64,000 bases of DNA. Source: Ostreococcus lucimarinus CCE9901 (lineage: Eukaryota > Chlorophyta > Mamiellophyceae > Mamiellales > Bathycoccaceae). The position numbers and the translations under genes are program-made. The stretch lies in assembly GCF_000092065.1 (NCBI RefSeq), contig NC_009358.1:372001-436000 (forward strand), given 5' to 3'. The notes beneath the pieces are model-generated. The model saw nothing but the letters and a program-made list of their open reading frames with translations, was not told where the DNA came from and did no database searches. This document shows, in pieces, positions 55,387 to 64,000 of this stretch (its first letter is position 1; every line of letters begins with the position of its first letter).

Positions 55387-56154
55387 TCACATCGTCGTCG
55401 ACCAACTCGTGCCGCGAGTGTTGATGGCGGACCCCGGACGCTCGTCCCCGGCGGCGAACTGCACGGCGCTCAGCAGCTGCTCCACCTCTGGGTGGGCGTT
55501 GGTGTCGATGGCGACTTCGCCGCGAACGATCATTCTCGACGTCGGTAACTGCGCCTCGGGAACGCTGGCGTCGTTGAGGCCGTAGAAATCTCGCGTATCA
55601 TCGTCTCGCGTGCTAAAATACGTCACCTCGACCCCGGCGCCGATGAAGACGCCCTTGGAATACGAGTAGTGGTGCACGCCGACGGCTTTTCGCGCCTCGC
55701 GTCCGTCGACGTACTTTGAATCCATCCCGATGAACGCGCTTCCATCGATCGACCGACCCAGCGGTCCGAGCGACACGCTCGCCGTGAGTCCAACCTTGAC
55801 GCTCTGCTCGCTGAAGCACGTCTCCACCGCCTCATCCGTGTCCAGCACGTACACCTGCGCGTCCTCCTTGTACCCGACGCCGAACATCCCCGTCGCCCCG
55901 CCCCCGCTCAGCGCCACGGGCGCGCCCCACGCCTCGCTCCCGGGTTTCTTCGCGATCAACACGCCGTGCGTGAACGTGCCTCCGCCGAAGAATCCCACGG
56001 TGTACGACGTCAAGAACGCGATCCCTCGCGCCTCGCGAAGGTGTTCGGACCCGATCTCCATGTCCGTGTCCGCCGTCGCCGCGCTCGTGTAGTCCTCCAG
56101 CATGGCGATCGCGCGCAGGATCTCGCGCTTCAACTGCAGGTGTTTCGAGCTCAT
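55387..56154 (-). CDS. SYLF-domain (DUF500/Ysc84-type) lipid-binding protein
   Basis: 255 residues made up almost entirely of a SYLF domain, a phosphoinositide- and actin-binding module in yeast Ysc84 and human SH3YL1. Recognisable stretches are LREARGIAFLTSYTVGFFGG, GSEAWGAPVALSGGGATGMF, VYVLDTDEAVETCFSEQSVK, and SYSKGVFIGAGVEVTYFSTR. No SH3 or FYVE domain is attached, unlike the animal, fungal and plant multidomain forms. Starts MSSKHLQLKREILRAIAML. It lies upstream of the GT77-like gene on the same strand and divergent from the JmjC gene, 122 bases between starts. TTACA at 55364-55368 is a candidate poly(A) signal. Confidence 0.88.
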   Translation of the reverse strand: MSSKHLQLKREILRAIAMLEDYTSAATADTDMEIGSEHLREARGIAFLTSYTVGFFGGGTFTHGVLIAKKPGSEAWGAPVALSGGGATGMFGVGYKEDAQVYVLDTDEAVETCFSEQSVKVGLTASVSLGPLGRSIDGSAFIGMDSKYVDGREARKAVGVHHYSYSKGVFIGAGVEVTYFSTRDDDTRDFYGLNDASVPEAQLPTSRMIVRGEVAIDTNAHPEVEQLLSAVQFAAGDERPGSAINTRGTSWSTTM

Positions 56155-56276
56155 CGCGCGCCGTGCGTCGCGCGCGCGCGCGTGTGGCGCCTCTCAGTGT
56201 CGTCAACGTTTAGTGTTACGACGCCGCGACGCCGCGACGCCGCGCGCGACGACGCACGGCGACGCGCGACGCGGGC

Positions 56277-57968
56277 ATGCGCGCGCGCGCGCGCGCGCGT
56301 CGCGACGCCGACGACGACGACGACGACGACGCGCGCGCGCGTCGCGCGCGACGCGACGGCGATGACGGTTGGTCTGCCGCGGCGAGACTGCGCGAGGCGT
56401 CCGCGCGCGGCGACGTCGCGGCGTGGACGGGAGACGACGCGCGCGCGTTCGTGAACGCGCGCGGCGTCGACGCGATCGCGGGCGTCGGACGCGCGCGGGC
56501 GAGGGAGGCGGCGACGGCGCTGTCGCGCGCGCTGGGCGCGACGCCGCGCGCGGGCGAGACGACGTCGGCGCTGACGACGACGACGAGGGACGAGAGACGG
56601 GCGCCTCGCGAGGCGGTCGACGACGGCGATGGTGATGCGCGCGATGCGTTCAGCGGACGACCGGGCGTCGCGCGAGGGGTGGAGCTGGACGCGGAGGCGT
56701 TCGAGGGGATTTTGGCGGACGCGTCGGAGCGACGGGACGCGCGGGCGCTGTACGCCGCGCAGGTGCCGATGGCGCGCGTGGGCGAATTGGATGTCGATGG
56801 AACGCTTTACGACGAAGGGTTTCGGAGGTTTTGCGAGAGGCACGACGCGCAGAGACATTGCTGGGTCAACGGCGCGAAGCGGGCGACGACGAATTTGCAC
56901 TACGACAACTACGATAACGTTCTCGCGGTGTTGTCGGGTGAGAAGCGCGTGCGCCTGATTCAACCTTCGTTCTGCGCGGGTGGTGGTGAGAGGCCGTTTG
57001 GGGGGGTGTGCGCCGGCGCCGACGACTCGAACCACGCGTGTGGAAAACTCGAGACGGCGCCGACGTGGCGTTTCTTCACGCTCGGGCCGGGCGAATCCAT
57101 TTTTATTCCGAGCGGTTGGTATCACGAAGTGACGTCGGCCCCGTTTACAGTCGCGGTGAGTCATTGGTGGCGAAACGATTTCAACGCAGCTCTCGAAACG
57201 GTGCTCCGTGACGGGAGACGCAGCACGTATCACTTTCGCAGAGCGTTTGAATCGGCGCTCGACGTCTCCGTACACAACGAAACCGAGTCCTGTCGCGCCG
57301 TTGTTCGCGAAATCATGGAACGCGAGCTCGTCAAAAATAGGACGCTGACGTATAGAGTACTCGATGCGTACATTGGCAACTTCGTTCCGTGGGACGACGT
57401 GTTTGATTTTTTAACGCGTCGCGGAACGAGTTTGATCACAAAGGAAAATCGCCTCGAGCTCGGAACGGAGCGCGAGTCTCGCAAAGAGAACGAAAAAACA
57501 GTGAACGCATTTATCACTCGCATTTGGTTAAAAGACGGCATCGACCTCTCCGTCATGACTCGGTACTTGAAAGCGATGACGCCTGACAAAAACATCGCCA
57601 CTGCGTTGAGTCACGCGCTGCGCGAAGCCCAATCATCCGCGTCTCGTTCGACGGAGGAATCGGACGCCAGTCGTGCGCATCACCATCACGATTGCATCTA
57701 CGCGCATCACTTCGACATATTTTGGCGTGCCGTGACGACGGCGCTCGAATCGGGCGACGCCGAGTCGTGGGGAGCGCTGTACGCCGCCGCGCGGTGCGAA
57801 GAATTTCCACGAAACGACGACGTCGTGCGAGCGGTACTGCGCAACCAAAAATACGCCGTCGCATACCGCGCGCAAGCGCTTCTACAGGACAACTTAGAAG
57901 ACGACGACGTGTGTTTCACCGTAGACGTTCGAGTGCGTAGACGTGCGGAGCTCGCAGTAGACTTTTAG
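56277..57968 (+). CDS. JmjC-domain (cupin_8-type) dioxygenase-like protein
   Basis: Predicted Fe(II)/2-oxoglutarate-dependent oxygenase. 563 residues; the first 130 are Arg/Asp/Ala-rich. The JmjC core has the iron ligands HxD in TTNLHYDNYDNVLAVLSGEK and the distal His in ESIFIPSGWYHEVTSAPFTV, with VRLIQPSF and VAVSHWWRNDF as flanking strands. This wording is like the small JmjC hydroxylases (JMJD4, JMJD7, HSPBAP1) rather than histone demethylases; no PHD, JmjN or ARID domain is present. The C-terminal 250 residues are helical and charged, without known motif. The start could be a little later, as the 5' end is low-complexity. Confidence 0.82.
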   Translation: MRARARARRDADDDDDDDARARRARRDGDDGWSAAARLREASARGDVAAWTGDDARAFVNARGVDAIAGVGRARAREAATALSRALGATPRAGETTSALTTTTRDERRAPREAVDDGDGDARDAFSGRPGVARGVELDAEAFEGILADASERRDARALYAAQVPMARVGELDVDGTLYDEGFRRFCERHDAQRHCWVNGAKRATTNLHYDNYDNVLAVLSGEKRVRLIQPSFCAGGGERPFGGVCAGADDSNHACGKLETAPTWRFFTLGPGESIFIPSGWYHEVTSAPFTVAVSHWWRNDFNAALETVLRDGRRSTYHFRRAFESALDVSVHNETESCRAVVREIMERELVKNRTLTYRVLDAYIGNFVPWDDVFDFLTRRGTSLITKENRLELGTERESRKENEKTVNAFITRIWLKDGIDLSVMTRYLKAMTPDKNIATALSHALREAQSSASRSTEESDASRAHHHHDCIYAHHFDIFWRAVTTALESGDAESWGALYAAARCEEFPRNDDVVRAVLRNQKYAVAYRAQALLQDNLEDDDVCFTVDVRVRRRAELAVDF

Positions 57969-58017
57969 TAGATAGAATCCAAAATCCTCAAACCGCCGCG
58001 CTCGAGTAGACATCGAC

Positions 58018-58776
58018 ATGTTCGCCCTGTCCGCATCGACGGCGCACGCGCCTGCGTTCGCGTCCTACCCGTCGCACCCGCGTGCGCGCGCGCGCGCGCG
58101 TCGCGTCGCGTCGTCGTTCGCGCGCCAGACCTCTGTCCCAATCGCGCGCGTTCGCGACGCCATCGCGCGCGCCTCGAGCGCCGATGAATCGAACGACGAC
58201 GCGAGTGATACCGTGACGAGTGGTTCTTCTTTCGATGGGTTCTCCACGACGCCTGGTGACGAGGACGCGCAGTACATCGCGGACATGGTGACGGAGATCA
58301 AAGACTGGCTCAAGCTGCTGTACGTCAAGCGAGAGATGTCGTTCAACGAAATCAAGCTCACGGTCGGGATCGAGGACCCGAGATTGGCGGAAAATCGAGA
58401 GCGATACGGGATTGAAGACGAGAGCGGGGTGAGCGCGGACGAAAAGGTGGAGACGCTTGAGATGATTGAACGAGGGGAAACGCCGACGGATGCGCGAGCG
58501 GTGTCGACGCTTTTGGAAGAGTTTAGGAATTGGCCGGGATTGGACGCGGTGGTGGATCAAAGCGTGGATGCCGGTCCTTCGAGGTATGAAGAAATCGCGA
58601 TGCGATCGGCGGGCATCAAGACGTCGAACCCGCGGCGGGTTCGAGCGAAAGAGGCGGAGGAGGAAAAGAAGGAGGGCACGATTTTTGGCTTCTTGCCGTT
58701 GTACCTGGTGAGCGCGGTGCCGATTTTCATCACCGTCTTCGCGGTCGGTATCATGTTCGTCAACTCGCTACAATAG
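58018..58776 (+). CDS. Y3IP1: Ycf3-interacting protein 1 homologue (photosystem I assembly), plastid
   Basis: Thylakoid protein that works with Ycf3 in photosystem I assembly in land plants (also described as CEST). 252 residues: transit peptide (MFALSASTAHAPAFASYPSH), then the family core LTVGIEDPRLAENRERYGIE with DESGVSADE, STLLEEFRNWPGL, and a C-terminal TM ending in LYLVSAVPIFITVFAVGIMF with VNSLQ, matching the plant ending ...LYLVTA.PV......FYNSLQ. The identification rests on these two blocks. It is convergent with the next gene, 28 bases between stops. Confidence 0.8.
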   Translation: MFALSASTAHAPAFASYPSHPRARARARRVASSFARQTSVPIARVRDAIARASSADESNDDASDTVTSGSSFDGFSTTPGDEDAQYIADMVTEIKDWLKLLYVKREMSFNEIKLTVGIEDPRLAENRERYGIEDESGVSADEKVETLEMIERGETPTDARAVSTLLEEFRNWPGLDAVVDQSVDAGPSRYEEIAMRSAGIKTSNPRRVRAKEAEEEKKEGTIFGFLPLYLVSAVPIFITVFAVGIMFVNSLQ

Positions 58777-58804
58777 ACTAATTTTGTGACGCCTGCTAAT
58801 TCAA

Positions 58805-60271
58805 CTAAACCTCCCGAAACGGGTTCGTTTCGCGTCGTCGTCGCTGTTCGCTGCGTTGCCTCGTCTTCGTTCGAACGAAGCGATACACGATGACGCAAAA
58901 GCCAACGACCCAAGTAAGGCTTCCCATCGTCCACATGCGATGCATCCGTTCTTCGTGCGCAATTTCTCGCTCGACTTTTAACGTGGCTTTCCTCGCTAAC
59001 AGACGCTCTGTGGCGTCACCCGCACGCTCCGCTCGATGCATCACCGGGACTGGCGTCGGCTTTTGCGTCATTCTGGGTTTCACCTTAGGATCCTCTCGCG
59101 ATGGCTTCATCGGTACGTCTCTTCCTTTAGGTATTATCGGCAACGACTTTGTTTCGACTCGATGACTACGAGCGCCCCGCCCGCATTTCTCATCGTTGTA
59201 CTTTTTCACTGCGTCGTTGATCGCCGACACCGTGATGTACATAATTTTCACCTTGATGTAATTGTGACGCTCTTGCTGCAACGCGTGCGCGCTCGGGCGC
59301 TTCGGGTAAGGCACAACGGGGAACGGTTCCACATCTCGCGTGGCGCACGTCATACGCTCCAAGTGCCCAGGCTCCCAATGTTTATCCCACGAGTACGGGC
59401 CCTCGTCCATCCTCAAACCGTAGTGCACGATGAACGGGTCGGCGCTTGCCTCATCCCACGGCTTCATACCTGCGTACAGCTGTACGGATCGCATCACGTT
59501 GTGCGTCAACCCCGCCAACCCGCAACCGAAGACGAACCCGTACATTTCCGAAATCCACGGCCTTGGCGATTCCTCGGAGACGTACACGTCGCCGGTGCCG
59601 CGATACGGAAACCAAATCCTCTTATCCATGCGCACCTTCACCGTTTGCGCAAACCAGTGCGGCGTCATGTTCACAAAATCTTCAGCGTCAAATATCTCCC
59701 ACCCACCCACGGGCGCGAGCCTTTTCTCCACCTCCTCGTCCACGAACCACTTGGCCATTCCGTTCTTCGTGCCGACGAGATAATCGTATTGACCGCTCGC
59801 GGCGACGCCCTTGCTCGCTGGAATCTCTCTCACGCTCAGCGGTTTTAGCAACAACATGTCCGCGTCTAGCTTCACCACCCACTTTCGATCCGTGCCGACG
59901 TTTTGCGCCCAATGATTCATCCCTCCCGGCAAGTTATACGCAGAGTATCCGTCGTCGTCCCCAAACTTTTCCTTGGCGTACCACACGAACGACGGGCACT
60001 TGACCGTGTCCGGCACCACGTCCATGTGTTCGTACCGCGCGTACTCGTCATCCGTGCACGATATCAATCGCGTCATGCGTCCAGGGCTGCCAATCGCGCG
60101 CCACGACTCATACAGCGCGCGCGCCTGCCAAGTCATGTACGGTTGGCAATCGGCGGAAAAGACGTAGTGATAGTCATCGATCTCGCGTCGTTCGCTCGCG
60201 TCGTCGAGGTCGGCGAACGCCAGGGATGCGCGCGCGAGCAGCGCGACGAGCGCGAGGGCGCGCGCGCGCAT
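58805..60271 (-). CDS. Peptidyl serine alpha-galactosyltransferase-like (SGT1/SERGT, GT96) protein
   Basis: Secretory-pathway glycosyltransferase related to the enzyme that puts galactose on serines of extensin-type proteins, first described in Chlamydomonas. 488 residues: signal peptide (MRARALALVALLARASLAFA), the signature YHYVFSADCQPYMTWQARAL then YESWRAIG, RLISCTDDEYARYE, the DxD-type motif in KWVVKLDADMLLLKPLSV, and FVFGCGLAGLTHNV. PFIVHYGLRMDEGPYSWDKH follows. A C-terminal TM (MGSLTWVVGFCVIVYRFV) and a short basic cytosolic tail make it a type I membrane protein. The hydroxyproline arabinosyltransferases are related, so exact activity is uncertain. Confidence 0.87.
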   Translation of the reverse strand: MRARALALVALLARASLAFADLDDASERREIDDYHYVFSADCQPYMTWQARALYESWRAIGSPGRMTRLISCTDDEYARYEHMDVVPDTVKCPSFVWYAKEKFGDDDGYSAYNLPGGMNHWAQNVGTDRKWVVKLDADMLLLKPLSVREIPASKGVAASGQYDYLVGTKNGMAKWFVDEEVEKRLAPVGGWEIFDAEDFVNMTPHWFAQTVKVRMDKRIWFPYRGTGDVYVSEESPRPWISEMYGFVFGCGLAGLTHNVMRSVQLYAGMKPWDEASADPFIVHYGLRMDEGPYSWDKHWEPGHLERMTCATRDVEPFPVVPYPKRPSAHALQQERHNYIKVKIMYITVSAINDAVKKYNDEKCGRGARSHRVETKSLPIIPKGRDVPMKPSREDPKVKPRMTQKPTPVPVMHRAERAGDATERLLARKATLKVEREIAHEERMHRMWTMGSLTWVVGFCVIVYRFVRTKTRQRSEQRRRRETNPFREV

Positions 60272-60406
60272 CGGGCGCGCGATGGAAAATGGAGTCGGGC
60301 GCGCGTCGCGGCGCTCTGGGATACTTCACGCTACATCTATTTTACACCTCGTCGCGAGTCGAACCGCGCGGCTCGAGCGACTGCTAATGATTCGCTAATA
60401 AACTAG

Positions 60407-61492
60407 TCACGGATCTAACATCCAAGGCTCGGCGGCGGCGAGGTCGATTTCTTTCGATCGAACGCGCTTGCTCAACGCCTTCACCGTGTGCGAATCCTTG
60501 GCGAGCTTTCGTTCGAGCTCCACGAGCCGACGACGATCGCTCGCGCGCGCTTCGTCGACGGATTGCAAAGCATCGCGAAGAAACTCGATGGTTTCGCTCG
60601 CCTCCGCGAGCATGGTCTCGGCTTGGCGCTTTTCTTCCGCGAGTCGACGAATCTCTTCGTCGCCGCGAAACGGCGACGCCGTGGGCGTCGGGGCGGGACT
60701 TCGTCGAGGCGTATCCGCCAACTCAACCGTCGCGGTCTCGATAAATCTATTTGGTGTTTTCACCGGTGGCGTGCGCGCGATGAAGTCTCTCTCTCTCGTC
60801 GCGACGCCGCGCGCCAAATCGACGGCGTTTCGTCTGAGCTCGAGCAAGCGCCGAGAGAACCCGTCGCGATTGAGATCGCGGCGCGACACCAAGCCCGCGA
60901 CGACGAACGTCCCGGCGAGTATCGCGCTCACGGTGATGATTTGTAAGACGAACAAGACCGCGTTCGCCGCCATTCGCAGCGAGCTCGGCAACACGTACAG
61001 CCAAGCGCCCGCGACGTACACGGCGCTCGACGCCGCGAGCGCTCGACGAACCCACGGCGCGTCGAACTCAACGCCCGTCACCGCTCGATACCACCGATCG
61101 ACGCTTCGCGCGAGCTGCGACACGTCCGCTTCCATCGCCGTCGGCGTTCCCGCCGTCGTCGGCGTCCCCGCGGCTCGAAACGCGCGCGCCGCGCTCTCCA
61201 TCGCCAGTTTCCCCGTTCGTCCCGCCCTTCGCATCGTCCGCCTGCGCCCGGACCCGACCGTCGGGCTCGTGACGTATCCATCGGACGTCTCCTCGCCGCG
61301 CGCGTCGTCGCCGCTCGTCGTCGGTCCCGCGGTGTCGTCGGCGTCCGGTGGATTGGACGCCTCGGGACACGCGCGGTGCCAGTACCCGTCCTCGCCGCGC
61401 TTCGTGTACCGCGCGTGTCCCACGCACGTGCGCCCGCACGCGCGACACGGTTTTTTCACCCTCGCCGGACCGGAGGGAGGGTCGGCGTCCAT
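60407..61492 (-). CDS. Hypothetical protein with Cys motif, TM hairpin and C-terminal coiled coil
   Basis: 361 residues from the Met at 61492 (MDADPPSGPARVKKPCRACG). The N-terminus holds a CxxC...C/H...C cluster (PCRACGRTCVGHARYTKRGE, YWHRACPE) that may bind zinc, LIM- or LASP-like in spacing. After a Gly/Thr-rich linker come two hydrophobic segments (ALAASSAVYVAGAWLYVLPS and NAVLFVLQIITVSAILAGTF) that would form a hairpin, then a coiled coil (IRRLAEEKRQAETMLAEASE, VELERKLAKDSHTVKALSKR). The hairpin spacing recalls reticulon-type proteins but no family match is claimed. The frame extends to 61621 with an Arg-rich head I do not believe. It is divergent from the gene at 61620, 127 bases between starts. 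Confidence 0.7.
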   Translation of the reverse strand: MDADPPSGPARVKKPCRACGRTCVGHARYTKRGEDGYWHRACPEASNPPDADDTAGPTTSGDDARGEETSDGYVTSPTVGSGRRRTMRRAGRTGKLAMESAARAFRAAGTPTTAGTPTAMEADVSQLARSVDRWYRAVTGVEFDAPWVRRALAASSAVYVAGAWLYVLPSSLRMAANAVLFVLQIITVSAILAGTFVVAGLVSRRDLNRDGFSRRLLELRRNAVDLARGVATRERDFIARTPPVKTPNRFIETATVELADTPRRSPAPTPTASPFRGDEEIRRLAEEKRQAETMLAEASETIEFLRDALQSVDEARASDRRRLVELERKLAKDSHTVKALSKRVRSKEIDLAAAEPWMLDP

Positions 61493-61619
61493 CGCGCGGC
61501 GACGACGGCGTCGACGTCTGCGGGCGGTCGGCGTCGAACCGCGGCGTAACACCCACCTCGCGCGCGTCGTCGACACACGACGGCGCGCGGCGCGAGCGGG
61601 CGCGTCGATCGACGACGGC

Positions 61620-63089
61620 ATGGCGGAACGCGCGCCGTTACTGATCGCGCGCGACGTCGAGGCGGCGGTGTCGACGCGCGAGGGCGCGCGCGCGACGCGC
61701 GAGGGCGCGGGCGAGGGTGTTGGGGCGACGGACGAGGATGACGGGTGGTTGGCGCGCGCGAGGGGCGCGATGATGGACGCGACGACGCGACGGGGATCCG
61801 TGGGGCGTCTCTCGAGCGCGTTGGCGCTCGTCGGTGCGCTCGCCGCGCTGGCGTGCGTCGCGGGACTCGGAGGCGATCGCGGCGTCGCCGCGCGCGCGGG
61901 GCTGGGAAGCCATCACGGGCACAAGAAGGAAATACTCGAAGGCTCGACGAAGAATTGCGTGAACGCGGCGGCGGATAACGCGGCGGGGACGTTTCAGATG
62001 GAGACGTCGAAGTGCGAGGATTTGTCGACGCCGGGGTGCGTCGGACATCGATCGATGTGTCGATTTTGCCAGACGCACATGGCGACGAATCGAAACCACG
62101 ACTGGCCGGTGTGCCCGGCGACGGTGTGCGCGGAGAACGACGTGCACGGGTGCAAGTCGGAGTCGGGGAAAAAGATGACTAAACGGGAGTTGGCGTGGGA
62201 TATCTTGCGCCAGCACGTGCTCGATCACAATAGCATGGTGGCGGGCATCAAGATTGGAAAGTGCCACGGCAATTCGCAGGATCACGGCTTGGGGCGGTAT
62301 CAATACAGCGACTCGCAGTGTTTACGGTCGGGCTTGCCCGGTTGTCTCGGTGCGGGCGCAGCGTGCCGCTTTTGTAACGTGAAGAACGCGAAGAAGGCCG
62401 GTAATGAGTGGCCCACGTGTCCGATGGCGGTGTGCGACAAGTACGACGTGAAGTCAAAGTATTGCGCAAAGCTCACGCAATACCACGTGCCGCCGGAAAC
62501 GCCCCCAAAGGATTGGGATGAGAAATCTTTACCCGATACGATGTCCGTCGAACTCGACGAAGACGACGAAGATGCAGATTCGTTGAAGTTGAAGTCTGTG
62601 AAGTCGCACCATCAACACAAACACAAGCATAGCGAAGATGACGATGACGATGACGATGACGATATCGATGCCAAGCCCGTCTCAAAGCACTCAAAGCATA
62701 GCGACAGTGCCGGCTTAGGTGAAGACGAAGGTGAAGACGATGACGAGTACTACTCCAAAGAAAGTACTATACCGGTGGAGGCGGACGACGACGACGACGA
62801 CGACGACGACGATGAGGAAGATGAGGAAGATTACGAAGATGACGAGGACGAGGACGAGGACGAGGACAAATCGCACGTCAAAAAGCATCATCATCATCAT
62901 TCCAAGGTCAAGTTAGGTAACCAGGCTGCGCTAGACGACCAGGCCATAGTACATACCCACAAGAATGAGCAATCGGTGAAGCAGACGCATGCGGCGTCTG
63001 ACCTCGACTCTTTGGTTTTTGAAGAGATTGACGTCGAAGCGATCTCTTCCGAACGCGGTAAAAAGAGATCATCGCGAGGGACAGAGTAG
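61620..63089 (+). CDS. Type II membrane protein with duplicated 7-Cys domain and His/Asp-rich tail
   Basis: 489 residues, no known family. Starts MAERAPLLIARDVEAAVSTR; a signal anchor lies near residue 65 (SSALALVGALAALACVAGLG). Two copies of a 7-cysteine unit follow, about residues 120-180 and 220-275, with the shared pattern C...G.(F/Y)Q...C...PGC.G...CRFC...(D/E)WP.CP..VC. The last 190 residues are disordered and charged: His runs (HHQHKHKHSEDD, KKHHHHHSK) alternate with long Asp/Glu runs encoded by GAC/GAG repeats, a composition suited to calcium or transition-metal binding. Lumenal or extracellular location of the Cys units follows from topology. A longer in-frame upstream extension lies antisense to the neighbour and is rejected. 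Confidence 0.82.
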   Translation: MAERAPLLIARDVEAAVSTREGARATREGAGEGVGATDEDDGWLARARGAMMDATTRRGSVGRLSSALALVGALAALACVAGLGGDRGVAARAGLGSHHGHKKEILEGSTKNCVNAAADNAAGTFQMETSKCEDLSTPGCVGHRSMCRFCQTHMATNRNHDWPVCPATVCAENDVHGCKSESGKKMTKRELAWDILRQHVLDHNSMVAGIKIGKCHGNSQDHGLGRYQYSDSQCLRSGLPGCLGAGAACRFCNVKNAKKAGNEWPTCPMAVCDKYDVKSKYCAKLTQYHVPPETPPKDWDEKSLPDTMSVELDEDDEDADSLKLKSVKSHHQHKHKHSEDDDDDDDDDIDAKPVSKHSKHSDSAGLGEDEGEDDDEYYSKESTIPVEADDDDDDDDDDEEDEEDYEDDEDEDEDEDKSHVKKHHHHHSKVKLGNQAALDDQAIVHTHKNEQSVKQTHAASDLDSLVFEEIDVEAISSERGKKRSSRGTE

Positions 63090-63124
63090 TATTTTAATCG
63101 GTATCTACAGTACAGCCATGGACT

Positions 63125-64000
63125 TTACAATTCTTCTACTGCGTCTAAGTCTTGACTCGACGCGCGCCGTCGTCGCCTAGCGAACTTGACACTCTGCGCT
63201 AAAATCGTCGCGTCGAGCGACACAGTGCCAAAGCTCCCCAAAAGCCAAGGCAACGATCGTATCACGTCCGCTCTCGAGTGACTCGCACACAACACCGACG
63301 TTCCGTACGCGACGTTCGCTGTGATGGCGAGCGCGAACATCGTGAGCGACAACCCCTCGACGGAACGCCGTCGTCTATTTTTTGCTATTTGCGCCAAACG
63401 ACCGCCCAAGTAGAAACACGTCGCCAGATACCCAACGCCGCGACCAAAGCTTTGCATCCACGCCGGATTGGCGTTATAATCACAATCAGTGACATTCATC
63501 GCCTCGCGTAACATCCCATTCGACGCTTCTCCCGCGCTATTCGTCGTCATCGTCGTCAACGCCAACGCCGCCGCGCCCGCCAACACGAAGCCGCCCACGG
63601 GCGACATCGGGCTTCGCATCCCCTCGTCTCCGCGCGTCCTCTCCCGCACGTTCTCCTCCTCGCTCGAGCGTTCATCCTCGCTTCCTCGCAGCGGTTCATA
63701 CCCAGACACCGATCCCTCGTCATCGCTCGCGCTCGCTCGCGCTCGCGCGCCGTCGCGTTCGTAATACGTGTACTGACACAGCAGCGCCAAATCGCTCAAC
63801 ACAAAGTACACCGCGGTGTACGTTTGCGTCGGCGCTTGGTCCCCGGTGAGGACGCATCCGATCAAGTTGAACGAGTCCCCGGCCAGCCATTGAAGCAAGA
63901 AGTACGGGCTTAAACCGCGCGCGGATTTCGCGCGATAGTTCAACACGAGCTGCGGGACTTGCGCGCTCATCCAGCACGCTATGGTGACGAGGGCGAGATA
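63125..64000 (-). CDS. PQ-loop repeat transporter (PQLC2/Ypq1-like), N-terminus outside window
   Basis: Seven-helix PQ-loop protein, probably a vacuolar/lysosomal cationic amino acid exporter. The frame remains open to the window edge: residues LALVTIACW precede the Met at 63970, so the gene continues beyond the window. The first PQ motif is in WMSAQVPQLVLNYRAKSARG, followed by LSPYFLLQWLAGDSFNLIGC, the typical Ypq1/PQLC2 sequence. A long charged loop (about residues 75-120) separates the halves. The second motif is GGRLAQIAKNRRRRSVEGLS, with AQ in place of PQ. Final helices end in SSQDLDAVEEL. The EEL tail is not a clear dileucine sorting signal. It is convergent with the previous gene, 35 bases between stops. 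Confidence 0.85.
   Translation of the reverse strand, partial: YLALVTIACWMSAQVPQLVLNYRAKSARGLSPYFLLQWLAGDSFNLIGCVLTGDQAPTQTYTAVYFVLSDLALLCQYTYYERDGARARASASDDEGSVSGYEPLRGSEDERSSEEENVRERTRGDEGMRSPMSPVGGFVLAGAAALALTTMTTNSAGEASNGMLREAMNVTDCDYNANPAWMQSFGRGVGYLATCFYLGGRLAQIAKNRRRRSVEGLSLTMFALAITANVAYGTSVLCASHSRADVIRSLPWLLGSFGTVSLDATILAQSVKFARRRRRASSQDLDAVEEL

Noticed and set aside
60468-61619. N-terminal extension of the 61.6-kb Cys-domain protein by 384 codons
   Set aside because: It is exactly antisense to the coiled-coil gene and lacks any plausible start context; the Met at 61620 precedes a good signal anchor.
1-64000. Mobile elements, viral insertions, CRISPR arrays or bacterial operon blocks
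   Set aside because: No transposase, integrase, reverse transcriptase, capsid-like gene, spaced direct-repeat array or terminal inverted repeat of the right size was seen, and the recognised genes are typical green-lineage nuclear genes.

Overview
This window is nuclear DNA from a very small, gene-dense green alga. An Ostreococcus-like member of the Mamiellales fits best; Micromonas is the main alternative. The evidence is high GC content, genes on both strands separated by tens to a few hundred bases, almost no introns, plastid-targeted photosynthesis proteins next to typical eukaryotic nuclear proteins, and Chlamydomonas-like TGTAA motifs just after stop codons. I see no transposon, integrase, prophage, CRISPR array or rRNA. 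I support 38 protein genes (two cut by the window edges) and one tRNA gene. Four genes are split by one short intron each, and these four introns share a GTGCG donor and a GACTGACGA branch-point motif. 

Layout. 1-13.2 kb: the mismatch-repair gene MSH3 (5' end outside), an RMT2-type arginine methyltransferase, a divergent pair (unknown protein / thylakoid signal peptidase), a plastid membrane protein, squalene synthase, and the large Mg-chelatase subunit CHLH, whose first intron lies in the transit-peptide region. 13.2-24.1 kb: a Cys-rich lipid-anchored candidate, an ERCC6L-like SNF2 ATPase, an exosome MTR3-like subunit, an unknown membrane protein, a short repeat patch with telomere-type motifs, a small unknown gene, and an OSCA/CSC1-like channel with a Cys-rich ectodomain. 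24.5-36.4 kb: the spliceosomal helicase PRP22/DHX8, an OCRL-like inositol 5-phosphatase with RhoGAP, a spliced Vti1 SNARE, PGRL1, and a large unknown secreted/membrane protein. 

36.7-46.5 kb: spliced SmD1, a MIT-domain protein with 24-residue repeats, an ankyrin-HECT ubiquitin ligase, a Tudor-less SMN homologue, a lipid-anchored candidate, a coiled-coil protein, and a spliced PET100-like gene whose stop codon overlaps the start of a diacylglycerol kinase (ATGA). 46.5-56.2 kb: an intron-containing tRNA-Lys, a J-domain membrane protein, a stand-alone CobW C-terminal protein, a kinase with the unusual order ACT-ACT-CNB-CNB-AGC kinase, LYAR, a GT77-like glycosyltransferase and a SYLF protein. 56.2-64 kb: a JmjC protein, a Ycf3-interacting protein homologue, a serine galactosyltransferase-like enzyme, a TM/coiled-coil protein, a duplicated Cys-domain membrane protein with a His/Asp-rich tail, and a PQ-loop transporter cut by the right edge. 

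Functional themes. Photosynthesis and plastid function: CHLH, thylakoid signal peptidase, PGRL1, Y3IP1 and the 6.1-kb protein. RNA processing: SmD1, SMN, PRP22, MTR3 and LYAR; SmD1 and SMN, which interact in snRNP assembly elsewhere, are 5 kb apart. Membrane traffic and lipid signalling: OCRL-like, Vti1, MIT, SYLF and DGK. The most unusual finds are the ACT-CNB-AGC kinase, the Tudor-less SMN, the PET100/DGK overlap, and the uniform intron signals.
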